Below the pieces are notes generated by a model. It ran no database searches. It was not told where the DNA came from and saw only the letters and a list, made by a program, of their open reading frames with translations. Shown piece after piece: positions 34,363 through 45,954 of a DNA stretch of 64,000 bases. Source of the stretch: Pelobates cultripes. Taxonomy: Eukaryota; Chordata; Amphibia; Anura; Pelobatidae. Made by a program: the position numbers and the translations under genes. The first letter of the stretch is position 1. Every line of letters starts with the position of its first letter. Location of the stretch: contig OW240916.1 of the NCBI GenBank assembly GCA_933207985.1, positions 294,812,744 through 294,876,743 on the forward strand. The letters run 5' to 3'.

Positions 34363-34725
34363 TTAAAGTGACAGTTTGGTATAGTGCATGGGTTGGACCT
34401 GGAAGTCCAGCTGGGTCGTAGGTTGCTAGTCAATGATTTAGTTGATAATTACACAAAGAAAACATGCATGTGTTTTTTTCTACATGTTTTCTTTGGGGCA
34501 TATAAAAAAAAAGCAACTTGCAAAGGCTGTAGAATGCTCCTTCTCTCCCCAGTCCAGACTTTCTGTCTTTACCAGGGAATGCACCGATCAGAGAGCTGTG
34601 TGACAGCCAGAGAAACGTCTAGGCTTGGATTTAAAAAAGTGACAATAGCTAGTGAAATCAGCACTTTTATTAACTGTCAAACTATTACGGACTCCAGACA
34701 CATAAAACACTTCAGTGTTCCTTTA
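34363..34725 (+). mobile_element. Candidate TTAA MITE (363 bp)
   Basis: TTAAAGTGACAGTTTGGTATAG at 34363 and CACTTCAGTGTTCCTTTAA ending 34725 are plausible TTAA-bounded ends. An internal fold-back AAAGAAAACATGCATG / CTACATGTTTTCTTTGG lies at 34455-34495. The 142-codon frame (34384-34812) crosses its right border and has no domain. Confidence 0.5.
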
Positions 34726-34819
34726 AATCAAAACTGCATATTGCATTCTGATCTAGAATTACACTTTTCTGTAACTCATCTGTATTTTAAAAGATCAACA
34801 AAGATATTGTGATGTGTCA

Positions 34820-35313
34820 TTAAAGGACCACTATAGTGCCAAGAAAACATACTCGTTATCATGGCACTATAGTGCCCTGAGGGTGCCCCCACCCTCAGGG
34901 TCCCACTCCCGCCGGGCTGGATAGAGAGGAAGGGGTTAAACACTTACCTTTCTCCAGCGCTGGGCTCCCTCGGTGCTGGAGACTCTCCTCCTCCTTTCCC
35001 CGTCATTGGCTGAATGCGCATGCTAGGCAAGAGCCGCGCGCGCATTCAGCCAGTCTCATAGGAAAGTATTCTCAATACTTTCCTATGGACGTCCAGCGTC
35101 TTCTCACTGTGAAAATCACAGTGAGAAGCACAGAAGCGCCTCTAGCGGCTGTCAATGAGACAGCCACTAGAGGCTGGATTAACCCTTGTGTAAACATAGC
35201 AGTTTCTTTGAAACTGCTATGTTTACAGCAGAAAGGGTTAATCCCAGGTGGACCTGGCACCCAGACCACTTCATTAAGCTGAAGTGGTCTGGGTGCCTAC
35301 AGTGGTCCTTTAA
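34820..35313 (+). mobile_element. TTAA MITE, family B (494 bp)
   Basis: The longest family B copy: TTAAAGGACCACTATAGTGCC to ACAGTGGTCCTTTAA. It contains the CCCTGAGGG(T)GCCCCCACCCTCAGGG hairpin, two GCGC-rich stretches with GAATGCGCATGC, a CTCACTGTGAAAATCACAGTGAG hairpin (35103-35125), a CATAGCAGTTTC / GAAACTGCTATG hairpin and the terminal CCCAGACCACTTC hairpin. This is a dense run of perfect or near-perfect stems with no coding content. Confidence 0.85.
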
Positions 35314-35611
35314 ATATTGAGCTATTTATGAATGATAGAAAATGAATGAACATAAAACAAACAATAGTAATAGTTTTTTTTTGTGTGCAAATAACTTGGT
35401 GACATAGGGGTTTATCTGTCTGTTGCTAATTGTTAATGTAGATCATTAAATCTCTCTTTCCTCCCATAATAATCACTGTAGTGATTACCATCCCTGCGAA
35501 TTTCTCCCTTTTCAGATAGAGCAACAAAGAAAACCTTCACCCATCCTTATCAGTATTCAAACAAGTTACAATCAATTCAGGTGAATGAGTTTTTTATTTA
35601 GTGCATATCAT
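35314..35611. other. Flank of minisatellite, no feature seen
   Basis: AT-rich DNA up to the first minisatellite unit. Confidence 0.3.
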
Positions 35612-36935
35612 GCATGAGACAGCATGATTTCCTCTGCATGCTGATAGGCTATTATGAGACAGCATGATTTCCTCTGCATGCTGATAGGCTATTATGGGAC
35701 AGCATGATTTCATCTGCATGCTGATATAGTGGGAAAACGGGATTTTCTCTGAATGGTGATAAGCTAAAGTGGGAAAGCGGGATTGTCTCTGAATGGTGAT
35801 AGGCTAAAGTGGGAAAGCGGGATTGTCTCTGAATGGTGATAGGTTAAAGTGGGAAAGCAAGATTTTCTCTGACTGGTGATAGGCTAAAGTGGGAAAGCGG
35901 GATTTTCTCTAAATGGTGATAGGCTAAAGTGGGAAAGCGTGATTGTCTCTGAATGGTGATAGGCTAAAGTGGGAAAGCGGGATTGTCTCTGAATGGTGAT
36001 AGGCTAAAGTGGGAAAGCGGGATTTTCTCTGAATGGTGATAGGCTAAAGTGGGAAAGCAGGATTTTCTCTGACTGGTGATAGGCTAAAGTGGGAAAGCGG
36101 GATTTTCTCTGACTGGTAATAGGCTAACGTGGGAAAGCGGGATTGTCTCTGAATGGTGATAGGCTAAAGTGGGAAAGCGGGATTGTCTCTGAATGGTGAT
36201 AGGCTAAAGTGGGAAAGCGGGATTGTCTCTGAATGGTGATAGGTTAAAGTGGGAAAGCAAGATTTTCTCTGACTGGTGATAGGCTAAAGTGGGAAAGCGG
36301 GATTTTCTCTAAATGGTGATAGGCTAAAGTGGGAAAGCGTGATTGTCTCTGAATGGTGATAGGCTAAAGTGGGAAAGCGGGATTGTCTCTGAATGGTGAT
36401 AGGCTAAAGTGGGAAAGCGGGATTTTCTCTGAATGGTGATAGGCTAAAGTGGGAAAGCAGGATTTTCTCTGACTGGTGATAGGCTAAAGTGGGAAAGCGG
36501 GATTTTCTCTGACTGGTGATAGGCTAAAGTGGGAAAGCGGGATTGTCTCTGAATGGTGATAGGCTAAAGTGGGAAAGCGGGATTGTCTCTGAATGGTGAT
36601 AGGCTAAAGTGGGAAAGCGGGATTTTCTCTGACTGGTGATAGGCTAAAGTGGGAAAGCGGGATTTTCTCTGAATGGTGATAGGCTAAAGTGGGAAAGCGG
36701 GATTTTCTCTGAATGGCGATAGGCTAAAGTGGGAAAGCGGGATTTTCTCTGAATGGTGATAGGCTAAAGTGGGAAAGCGGGATTTTCTCTGAATGGTGAT
36801 AGGATAAAGTTGGAAAGCGGGATTTTCTCTGAATAGTGATAGGATAAAGTGGGGCAGCAGGATTTTCTTTGCATGCTGACAGGCTAAATTGGGGGAAGCA
36901 GAATTCTCTTTGTAAACTAGCAGATTATGTTTGCT
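35612..36935. repeat. 40-bp minisatellite, about 33 units, with 400-bp higher-order period
   Basis: Core units read GGTGATAGGCTAAAGTGGG followed by AAAGCGGGATTTTCTCTGAAT, 40 bp each. The segment 35751-36223 repeats at 36151-36623 with an offset of exactly 400 bp (ten units) and only about three differences, sharing rare variants such as AGGTTAAAG...AGCAAG, TCTAAATGG and AGCGTG. The outermost units on both sides differ from the core and resemble each other (GCATGCTGATAGGCT at 35637 and 35677; GCATGCTGACAGGCT at 36871). That is the classic picture of a homogenised core with older edges. No open frame. Confidence 0.95.
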
Positions 36936-38063
36936 CTGTAGAATATGGAATAAATCACAATAATTACATATCGTAAGTAGAATAAGATTGTAGAAAATGT
37001 AAGCAAAGTCTTCCTAACATATTACGAATAAATCTCCAATTATCTTAGGCAAGTAACATACAATTTACATTTTTCTCCAGTGTTTGCGTATTTTATTTAA
37101 TGATCATTGACAGTGTTAGTAGAGATATCACTAAGATATTACTGTCAAATAGAAAAGCATCATTAAATTATTAAATGTTTAGGCATTTGGTGACATTTTT
37201 AGGGAAGTATTTTAATTTCATTGCACTTTCCATGTTAAAATTGGAAGGTACTGTGGCATATGATGGCGCCATATAAACAGCAAATTAATAATTGTATGCA
37301 TCTTTTTTACAAAGCAAAAAAAAAACAAAAAAACAAAGGAATGTTTATTATCACTCATCCACATTCCAGGGCTTGCCAGTAATTATGTCTAATTGCCGAA
37401 TTAATGCATATTTAATGTTTGGCCTGTGTTTTGTGATCTGTGTCTAGGTAAAATTTGTTTACATGTATCTTATGTGTTTGTATGTGATTTGTGCAATCTA
37501 ATCCCTGGCACATATTGTGTTAATATTCTACTGTCTTCAATCTAGCCTCTAATCCTTTGGGGACAGTTTGAGTCTAATCTTAGGTAAAGAAATTCACTTC
37601 AGACCCAGACGGTGTCCTTGTCCTTCGCATGTCTTTAAAGTACAAGGTTCGAAGAGGGACGTCCTTAAGTTCTGATGAACAGATAAGGAGGAATTACAAT
37701 GAGGATAATTATCTGATGTTTGAACTGGTGTGTTCACGAATCTCAAGGAGGTTCATTTGATTACGCTGCAATCCTGCACTTGTTCAGGTAATTTTCCCAT
37801 TTGTAGGAAGGCTTGGATTCCATGAACTGATAAACCAAAAATGTTTGTATCATGTTATGTTGTGTTATCTTTACTATAATAAACAGAGATTTGGGACCCA
37901 GATAAAAAATAAATAAAAGTTAGACCAGAAAATAAACTCACCCATGTTTTATTCCTGGGCCAATAACATAATATTAATACCAATATCAATAATAAAATAT
38001 CATTTTGTACCCAAATCGTTGTTCCTCTGTCCTGTCACTCCTTCTTTGTAAAACTCTACGGGG
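36936..38063. other. AT-rich stretch with L2-tail relic
   Basis: 37,240-37,290 ('gtggcatatgatggcgccatataaac' then AATAAT-like) is a decayed L2-type tail on the plus strand. 37,560-37,800 is less AT-rich and repeat-free, but no exon or domain is visible. Otherwise nothing recognised. Confidence 0.35.
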
Positions 38064-38186
38064 TCTATTCAGTAAACACCAAATATTATTGAATTGAAAA
38101 CCAAATTGTAAAAGAAAAATTCTTAATTTTTGCTACAGGCTATTTTGGCCTAAATTTGGCTACAAATTGGTGTTTAGTGAGTATAT
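38064..38186. mobile_element. Small fold-back MITE
   Basis: The ends TATTCAGTAAACACCAA (38066-38082) and TTGGTGTTTAGTGAGTATA (38167-38185) are inverted copies; the interior pairs TTTGGCCTAAATTTGG with surrounding A/T-rich sequence. About 120 bp, non-coding. The end wording resembles the fold-back at 50168-50327. Confidence 0.55.
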
Positions 38187-38439
38187 CCAAGTGTGTTTTG
38201 TATGTAAAGGTCTGACAGATATTCTACCACCCACCAACTGTAACTGTATCTAATGTCATTATACAAATGTAATGTACTTTTTTCTGCTTGTTACAATTTA
38301 AAAGACAATAGAATATATGCATTGCAAAAAAACAACAAAAAACAGTCCATTAAAAAATATATATACCCACATAAAATACACATGTATATTGTTTTGCATG
38401 TTTCACTTGGATGTATATGAAATCTTGGAGTGAACTAGG

Positions 38440-38781
38440 TGCATATCTAATATCTGCAGCCTTTGGAAGCCCTTCCCTTGAAACTTGAGACTTTCTGTGG
38501 CTGTCCAATCATAGACTTCCCAGTTCAGCTCAATGACAAGTCTTTACCAGACAAATGCTCTGGGCAACTGTCTGTCTCTTGAGTTTAGCTTAACTGAGCC
38601 AAACAAACCAGGAAGCAACAGGAGCTGTTGTTTGGTTAACAGACAGGGATGTAACAAGGTTAATTTGTAAAAAGGTCAATTTATATTGAAATCTGCACTT
38701 ATAAAATGAAAAAAAAAGATGACACACTCTTCATAATAAAGTAATTCGGCAGTGCTTTACTTGTTTGGAGTATCCCTTTAA
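38440..38781 (+). mobile_element. TTAA MITE, family C, right part
   Basis: Shares TGTCCAATCATAGACTTCCCA, CTCTTGAGTTTAGCTTAACTGAGCC, ATATTGAAATCTGCACTT and the GAGTATCCCTTTAA end (38781) with 16205-16734 and 63200-63621. The left end is not clear. Confidence 0.6.
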
Positions 38782-39302
38782 ATTTCCTTTGTCAAGTCTC
38801 TGTAGTTTCCAGTGAATAACTCTATTAATTTTGCTGGAGTGATAAATTAAGCAGGTTTTTCCCCATGTATGTTTTGTGCATTATGTATTTAAACGTTTTA
38901 TATTTGCTACAGTAATACATGAATAGATGAGATAAAAAGTAAAGTTATTATTGTTCTAAATCAGTCGTCCCCACAGCTTAGATGGGGGAGCTGATCCCTA
39001 GCCAAAGTCACTGACCCCTGGCCTGTGGTAATATTTAATTACCGCAACAAGAGCTTTTGGAGTGTCAATACACCTGGAGGAAATCAGCACCTTCAGGAAA
39101 CATGTCAAGCATCACAGGGTGGTTTTGGCACAATTGCAGCAGCATGTATAGAAGCTCAAACTGTGGAAATATATTAACATGCACTACCCTGACTGCTGTT
39201 CAGTGAGCTGCTGTTTGGATGCAATCTCTTAAATTCGCAAAGTTGAATTACTGGCGTCATGTGTCCTTTGCTCTTTTCTTAAATTGGAGACGTGTTCATT
39301 TT
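38782..39302. other. Intergenic stretch, no feature seen
   Basis: No gene. A short phrase near 38964-39030 ('gtccccacagcttagatggggg') may be an eroded hAT-like end, but this is not supported further. Confidence 0.3.
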
Positions 39303-39744
39303 TTCAAAGGACCACTATAGTGCCAGGAAAACATACTCGTTTTCCTGGCACTATAGTGCCCTGAGGGTGCCCCCACCCTCAGGGACCCCCTGCCGGGCTC
39401 TGGGGGGAGGAAGGGGTTAAACATACCTCTTTCTCCAGCGCCGGGCTGGGAGCTCTCCTCCTCCTCTCCTCCCTCTTCTTCCGTCACCAGCTGAATGTGC
39501 ATGCGCTGCAAGAGCATTCACAATGCTTTCCTATGGACGCTGGCGTCTTCTCACTGTGAAAATCACAGTGAGAAGCGCGGAAGCCCTCTAGCGGTCACTA
39601 CAGGCTTGATTAACCCATTTATAAACATAGCAGTTTCTCTGAAACTGCTATGTTTATAAAAAAAAGGGTTAAACCTAGCTGGACCTGGCACCCAGAACAC
39701 TTCATTAAGCTGAAGTGGTCTGGGTGCCTATAGTGGTCCTTTAA
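39303..39744 (+). mobile_element. TTAA MITE, family B (442 bp)
   Basis: The left border has decayed to TTCAAAGGACCACTATAGTGCC; the right border is intact (GTGGTCCTTTAA to 39744). It has the same stem set as 34820-35313: GCCAGGAAAAC / GTTTTCCTGGC, the CCCTGAGGG hairpin, CTCACTGTGAAAATCACAGTGAG and CATAGCAGTTTC / GAAACTGCTATG. Confidence 0.85.
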
Positions 39745-41862
39745 TAAGTAAAACATTATTTGTAATTGCAATCATATTCAGCATATTTTTTAATTTTAAG
39801 GTATATAGTAGTTTCACATCCAGTCCGCTTCCTAGCTGCTCTCAGGGACCCTGGAATGCTTCAGCCGCAGTTGCGGAAGCTTGACTCCTGGATCTTTTCC
39901 ACCCGACCAGGCTGCAGCTCTCCTTCCAGGCAGGTATCGTCCCCTATGTTTATTCCACTGCAGTCCTTCTTCCAAGCAGGTATCGTTCCCTCTACCTATT
40001 CCACTGCAGCCCTTCTTGCAGGCAGGTATCCACATCTGCATCCAATGTTATGGCTCTCAGGCCTAGCTCTCTTACTTTATCCCATGGCTAGAGGGATCGT
40101 GCAACCAGCAAACATGTTCGAAGACTCTGTCACTGGGATCTCTACAAATCCACACAGAACACAAGTTCCAAATAGAATTGATATCCAAAACTTTATTTTT
40201 TTTCTCGGGACTAGCCCATATGACTATTACATAAAGATTGCTGTGACAACTCAATAAAAATACAAATAGTCATATCATAGCAGACAACATACAGCAATTT
40301 ATTATACAATGACATAAATTGTGTATTTATTACACAATTACATATTTAGAAAGGGGTGGGGAAGACAATAATTAACAGAAAAAATCTCTCCTGCCTGCAG
40401 AATTAGCAATATGCAAATCTACCCAAATATGCAAATTAAACAGCCTTGCTATTCAGGTAGTACATATTGCTGTTGCCACCACCAGAGAACACTACACAGC
40501 CTGCATAGCCAAATCCACCTAGTTAGTAGCAATCCTCAGCAGTACAGGAGAGCAGGCAAAACATTTAACAGCATACACACACAATATAAACAATTACATT
40601 ATGCACACACTGCACCTATAATGGGTACAGGGGTTCTAAAACAGAAGAAAAGTCCAGCAGCCTACAAAAATAGTTGTTATTTAGCGCTGTTCCATCTTCC
40701 TTTTCCCTTTTTTACCTACATAAATAGTCTGTCTGAAAGTCCAGGTGATGGTGACTACCGTCACAGTGCATTACAAAGCTCCTGTGTTCAGCTTTGCAAA
40801 GCCACCATTCTTTACTTGACATAGTCAATATCTGCACATGTTGTGTGCTCTATGGTTCCTGAGAGGAAGTATGTTGTCTTGTCTTTCTTCTCTTCCTCTC
40901 TCTTGCTATGCAGCCATTTTGCCTGTGAAATTTGCCCTGACTTCTACATGCCGTTACAATGCTGCTAAATTTCAACATGGGCTGATGGCCTGCAAATGAA
41001 GTATTCTGCTGAAGACTATGTAGCATTCATATTTTGCAGAAAGCAGAAATATTAATTAAAGAAGAATATCAAAGCACATGTGTGCCTCAATTATATGGAA
41101 CGCACATACTACAGGGCAGCACTATTCAAGTGCTATCATTCATAGTGAAAAACTGATAGGTGCTCAGAAAACATGTTGGACAATATGTTGTGTGGTGTGG
41201 CATTTGTTCCAGAAATAAACTTGTTTCCTTGCTTGTTGTTAAAAATCATCTGTGATTCATTGTACTGATGGGTTTCCATGATGGACACATATATTGTAGA
41301 TATGCATGTTATTGATGTCTGCCTCTACTGATACTGACCACCAATTAGAAGTTACCATTTGATAATTTTGTGAACATCAAAAAAAAAAAATCTTTTCCAA
41401 TTTATAGCAACTCCACCAGGACACCATAAAAAGTCCACTCGCCTGCGATTATCCGAGCAAGTTACCTTAAGGATTTTACATGCACCCATCTTACCAAATT
41501 TCTCAGGTATTTGAATTTGCTATCATTCAGAGTTTTGTGCATAAACCCTGAGAGTTTGCAGTGGTTAACTCGTCTTTGCCTCTGGATACATAGATGATGT
41601 GAGAAAGTGTATTTTTTTTGTCAGAATACAACAGATGGTAATTTCTACTGTGTTGCATTGAAACCAGATGTTACTCTAGTTTAGTGTGTCCTGTTAATCT
41701 TTATCCTAAAACTTCAGCCATTTTATTAATTACTAACATGCTGGAAAATGATCGTGATAAAAAGCATGTAAACTCACCCAATGTCCGTTTTAGTACAGTG
41801 AGCGGTAAGTAGTACAATGGTGTTGTGTGGAAGCACATCTTACTCCCTAATGGTAATTTCAC
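39745..41862. other. Stretch with repeat-like pieces, no gene
   Basis: Contains the 46-bp minisatellite below. 40,130-40,330 on the minus strand carries AATAAA and a GAACTTGTGTTCTGTGTGG stretch that could be LTR-derived, but borders are not seen. The rest is unremarkable. A 163-codon frame (39766-40257) spans the minisatellite and has no domain. Confidence 0.3.
39912..40049. repeat. 46-bp minisatellite, three units
   Basis: Three head-to-tail units, each starting CTGCAG and containing GGCAGGTATC or AGCAGGTATC, begin at 39912, 39958 and 40004, exactly 46 bp apart. The third is more divergent at its end. Confidence 0.8.
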
Positions 41863-42646
41863 ACCTCCCAACTGTCCTGGATCTAGCAGGACTATCCGGG
41901 TTTCTATTTTATATTTTTACAGTTAGGGATTCATTGGGGTTGTATGTTCATTAAATTATTTGACTGTTATTATTTAGGTTTGAAAAGAAAATAAGACAGG
42001 TTTTTAACCATGTACAAACCACGTTTTCAGATAGAAGCCTTTCAGTCTATTTTTGCATGGTTTTGGAGTTGGTGTAAATGTCATTAATTTTATTCATTTT
42101 TCAAATAAAGTTTTACTCTTTTAATCTCAAAGCAGAAGCATCATTTACTTTTCTGGAGATTTAAAGTTTTGGCTTTATAGTAGTTTAGATTTTATTGGCC
42201 ACTTTGTAGTCATTATTATCATTGTTATTCGCATTTTTATAGCGCCAACAGATCCCGCAGTGCTTTACAATATTTTTAATGCAAACTATTACAAATTTTG
42301 GCATGAGCAATAGGTGATGAGGACCATGCTGATGAGATGAGCCTACAGTCTAGAAGAGGCTCTGTATAATTTACAGTATGAATATGGTGTCCCAATCTGG
42401 GGATACAACAAAAATGTCCTTAGCAAAGAAAGCATGGATACACTATTAGATATGCTCACACTTCACAGAGTGCTGTCAGGTAGTTGAGACCAATTACTTG
42501 GCTCTTCAGAGGAGCACTGGCTATGGACAGCTCTGTGTAGGACTGGAACATCAGCCAAGTGTGACATTATGGAGGATACAAATCACTGCCTGACTCTAAT
42601 GGTCCATCTACTCAAGTTCCGATGTTATACCTACAAGTTGGGAGGT
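41863..42646. mobile_element. Inverted-terminal-repeat element (784 bp) with nested L2 tail
   Basis: ACCTCCCAACT at 41863-41873 and its perfect complement AGTTGGGAGGT at 42636-42646 bound the segment. ATACCTCCCAACT-type termini are, from memory, a common DNA-transposon end in fish and amphibians. An L2 tail sits inside in minus orientation. No transposase is recognised and the target duplication is unclear. Confidence 0.5.
42213..42360 (-). mobile_element. L2-type LINE 3' tail
   Basis: 'gcatttttatagcgccaacagatcccgcagtgctttacaatattt' preceded by an ATT-rich run, followed by 'gagcctacagtctagaagagg'. On the minus strand this is the conserved L2 tail in 3' to 5' order. Confidence 0.7.
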
Positions 42647-42734
42647 ATATTAATTTGGAGAGTAGAAGGGAACTTTATAATAACCCTATGTTTACCAACC
42701 TAAAGACAATTCACTTGTAATTGTATTGCTTTCA

Positions 42735-43110
42735 TTAAAGGACCACTATAGTGCCAGGAAAACATACTTGTTTTCCTGGCACTATAGTGCCCTGAGGATG
42801 CCCCCACCCTCAGGGTCCCCCTCCCACCAGGCTCTGGGGAGAGGAAGGGGTTAAAATCTTACCTTTATCCAGCGCCGGGCGGGGAGCTCTCCTCCTCCTC
42901 TCCTCCTTCATAGGGACGTCATCGGCTGAATGCACATGCATGGCAGGAGCCGCGCGCATTCAGCCAGTTCATAGGAAAGCATTTATAATTTTCACAGTGA
43001 GAAGCACGCAAGCACCTCTAGTGGCTGTCAATGAGGCTGGATTAACCCTATTATAAACATAGCAGTTTCATTAAGCTGAAGTGGTCTGGGTGCCTAGAGT
43101 GGTCCTTTAA
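42735..43110 (+). mobile_element. TTAA MITE, family B (376 bp)
   Basis: TTAAAGGACCACTATAGTGCC at 42735 to GAGTGGTCCTTTAA at 43110. Shorter than sister copies because the CATAGCAGTTTC / GAAACTGCTATG and terminal hairpins are partly deleted (CATAGCAGTTTCATTAAGCTG joins the two). GC-rich centre with GCCGCGCGCATTCAGCC. Confidence 0.85.
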
Positions 43111-43984
43111 TATAACAGATATAACAAGGTTCCCTAGGGTCTTGTTGTGAAATGGAAAATCTTTTCTAAGATGCTTAAGTTTAGTACTACACAGTTCACA
43201 TTAGATAAACTACTATTTATCATACACGTTTGAGTGTGCTATCAAACTAGAAAATGTTCTAATAATGCTGAGATTGTGTTTGGGCAGTCAGTATAAGAAT
43301 TGGGAAGATCACAATACCTTCATTTGGGGAACGGAATTTACTTGGAAGAGACCTGGAAAATGTAAATCTCAATGAGCTCAGGACTTGGCTAATGTATTTG
43401 TGTAGTCTGTTAAACTGGTTTATAGAAATAAATCAATACATGTGTTTCCCTATATTTACAGAGGAAATTGAATACATATGGCTATTTAGTGAAGTAAAGA
43501 GTTTTAGAGAACACAAAGCCAAAAGAAAGAAAACAAAAGAATTTAATGAAAATCTATTTATCATAACAAATAGATAAAGGTAACATAAAGGCTGAGCAAA
43601 TCTAATGTTAGTGCAAAATACTCATAAAACTGTATTATGTGTCACTATTATCTTCTCTGAACATTGATACTTTAATAGTTTCTGGCTATTACTTTAGTAC
43701 TTTTTTTTTGTATTTCATACGTCATTAAATGTTTCTTAAATCATTTAAACCTTTCCACATCAACATTGTATTTCACCCAGGAGAGAGAAAAATATTTCTA
43801 ACAGTGATCCTGTCAGTAGATTAGTGCATATGGTATCAGATGAATTACAAGTGGTCCAAATTTTGGGCGATCAGTGAGTCACCTGAAATTACAAAGTCCA
43901 AAACGGCCAAGAGAGGAACAGAAAAGGTCAGCACTAGCCCTATTTGTCACAAAACAAACATTGATTGATTGAAAATTGATTGAA
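43111..43984. other. AT-rich stretch, no gene
   Basis: Nothing recognised; the 61-codon frame at 43392-43577 is lysine-rich and domainless. Confidence 0.35.
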
Positions 43985-44870
43985 ACAAAATACTCACCTT
44001 CTCTCCAGCACTGAGTCTCCTCAGAAAAGGGCTACTAAACTGGTTCATGGATTGCGGGATAAAACTTACCAGGAAAGGTTAAAGGATCTTAACATGTATA
44101 GCTTGGAGGAAAGACGAGACAGGGGGGATATGATAGAAACATTTAAATATGTAAAAGGAATCAACACAGTAAAGGAGGAGACTATATTTAAAAGAAGAAA
44201 AACTACCACAACAAGAGGACGTAGTCTTAAATTAGAGGGACAAAGGTTTAAAAATAATATCAGGAAGTATATGGATGCATGGAATAGCCTTCCAGCTGAA
44301 GTGGTAGAGGTTAACACAGTAAAGGAGTTTAAGCATGTGTGGGATAGGCATACGGCTATCCTAACTATAAGATAAGGCCAGGGACTAATGAAAGTATTTA
44401 GAAAATTGGGCAGACTAAATGGGCCGAATGGTTCTTATATGCCGTCACATTCTATGTTTCTATGTTTCTATGATGCTGTCACAGCCTCCTCCTTGGTTGA
44501 CGCCATCCTTGAAGCATGCCTTTAGGATGGTGAGCCAATCCAATGCTCCTCATAGAGGGTGTGATGTGCCTATGATTCTGCAATAAAGAATCATTGAATA
44601 CAGTGATTCTCTATGGCAGACCGCGATGACACTGCTCTTGTGCACTTGACATCATGACGTCTTTGTATCTTAGCGTATGAGAACCAGGAAGAGAGAGTCC
44701 CAGCTCTCACACTCAGATGGCTTGGAGGAGTAGCTTGAAGCCACACTTCCAAACCTTCTAATTATTAAAATATGACTTTTTTGGGTGTAGTACAGGGGGA
44801 ATAGGACTGAAGGCACTACAACAATTGCAGCAAGATTAAGTTGTTATTGTGCCTACAGTGTTCCTTTAAT
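43985..44870 (+). mobile_element. TTAA element interrupted by a CR1-type LINE
   Basis: The right end GTGCCTACAGTGTTCCTTTAA finishes at 44870. The internal phrase 'ctcaccttctctccagcactgagtctcctcag' (about 43994-44021) is typical MITE interior and appears to continue after the LINE as 'cctcctccttggttgacgcc'. So the LINE (about 44020-44472) seems inserted in it. The left end is not found. Confidence 0.4.
44020..44472 (+). mobile_element. CR1-type LINE 3' end (RT C-terminus and tail)
   Basis: The frame to 44375 reads KRATKLVHGLRDKTYQERL, then SLEERRDRGDMIETFKYVKG, TRGRSLKLEGQRF and AWNSLPAEVVE. This order is characteristic of the C-terminal end of CR1/Jockey-superfamily ORF2 proteins. About 100 codons are open without stops, so the copy is fairly young. 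The 3' UTR ends GGGCCGAATGGTTC then CATTCTATGTTTCTATGTTTCTATG, matching the 8-mer (ATTCTATG-like) 3' repeats known for CR1. Strongly 5'-truncated; not a host gene. Confidence 0.85.
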
Positions 44871-45441
44871 AAATTCAACTCAATTAAGTTAATATGAGGT
44901 TGGAGTCCCTGGGCCCTTTTTACTTTTCTGTCCCTCAAGCTTCTGTCCACTCTACCTCCACTGTCCTTCCTCGCAGCTATTCCACTGATCCTGGGGTTTT
45001 TTTCTTGGGTGCCTGTGATAGGCTGAGAAAGTCAGCTGTTATTTTTAGCCTAGCAACGGCCTCCCATTGCGAGTAACAGTAATACTTCAGCCAAGAGGAT
45101 GGACAGAGGAGGCAGTGTGGACAAGCGCTATTGGGTCAAGTAGTCAAATGGTCTGAGTACAGTGTGACAACTTACCTCGGTCCCTAGAGCACCTGCAATG
45201 CATCTGGTCTTCTCCTGTAGGAGAAGCAGGATGTCACTACTGAGTAAAATCTATACAATGCAGGGCCATGCTCATTGGCTGAGAAATTCTGCTGACACAC
45301 TCAGCCAATGAGCATGGTACTTTCTCTACTTCGCTCTATAAGCTAACTGGATTCTTCTAATGGAGAAGACCAAAGCAGGGGCTGTGGGTGTCCGACAAGA
45401 ACCAGGTAAGTTGTCAAGCAATACTAAAACAGTTTGACTAC
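44871..45441. other. Stretch with a perfect 18-bp inverted repeat
   Basis: CCATGCTCATTGGCTGAG (45266-45283) pairs with CTCAGCCAATGAGCATGG (45300-45317), perfect arms with a 16-bp spacer. Surrounding text ('cttacctcggtccctagagcacctgc') resembles MITE interior. Borders not identified. Confidence 0.4.
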
Positions 45442-45954
45442 TTAAAGGGACACTGTAACAGATCCCTCTGTCGGGCAATTACTTTTCATTTATTCCCCTT
45501 CGTCTGTTTGTTCGTGCAATTCCTTGTCCGTACGGGCCCTGTGTTATATTCTCCGTTTTTAACGAAAGACTTTCTTTTTGCTGAAAGACTTGCCGAACGA
45601 CCAGCCACCCAGCAGGGAAGTGTGCTGCTTGTTAACATTTTGGCCCGATTAGAACATTGAGGTTAACCACAGACACTTCCCCTTGTTAATGGTCAGCTGG
45701 ATGGTCGTCATTCTTATGACTGAACACGAGGCGGCGGCCATCTTGGACATACAAACGCTCAGCGGTGTTCGTCGACGATTCTATGCATCTAAAGCCGGTT
45801 ACTATTTTCATACGAACACCGCTGAAAACCACCGACCTCCCTGCTTCTATTTCATACGAACAACGAGACGTTCGGCACATTTTTCACACAAACAGAGTCC
45901 CCCTCTGATAGCTATCCCATGGAGCCCATTCGTATAACAAAAGGACTAGACGAA

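Noticed and set aside
34384..34812. 142-codon plus-strand ORF
   Set aside because: Lies mostly in a candidate TTAA MITE and crosses its right border.
35612..36935. CRISPR-like array
   Set aside because: Units are contiguous 40-bp tandem repeats without unique spacers, in vertebrate DNA.
37630..37660. tRNA-type B box near AAGGTTCGAAG
   Set aside because: No A box at the right distance and no cloverleaf stems; no SINE body recognised.
39766..40257. 163-codon plus-strand ORF
   Set aside because: Spans a 46-bp minisatellite, with overlapping frames on both strands and no recognisable domain.
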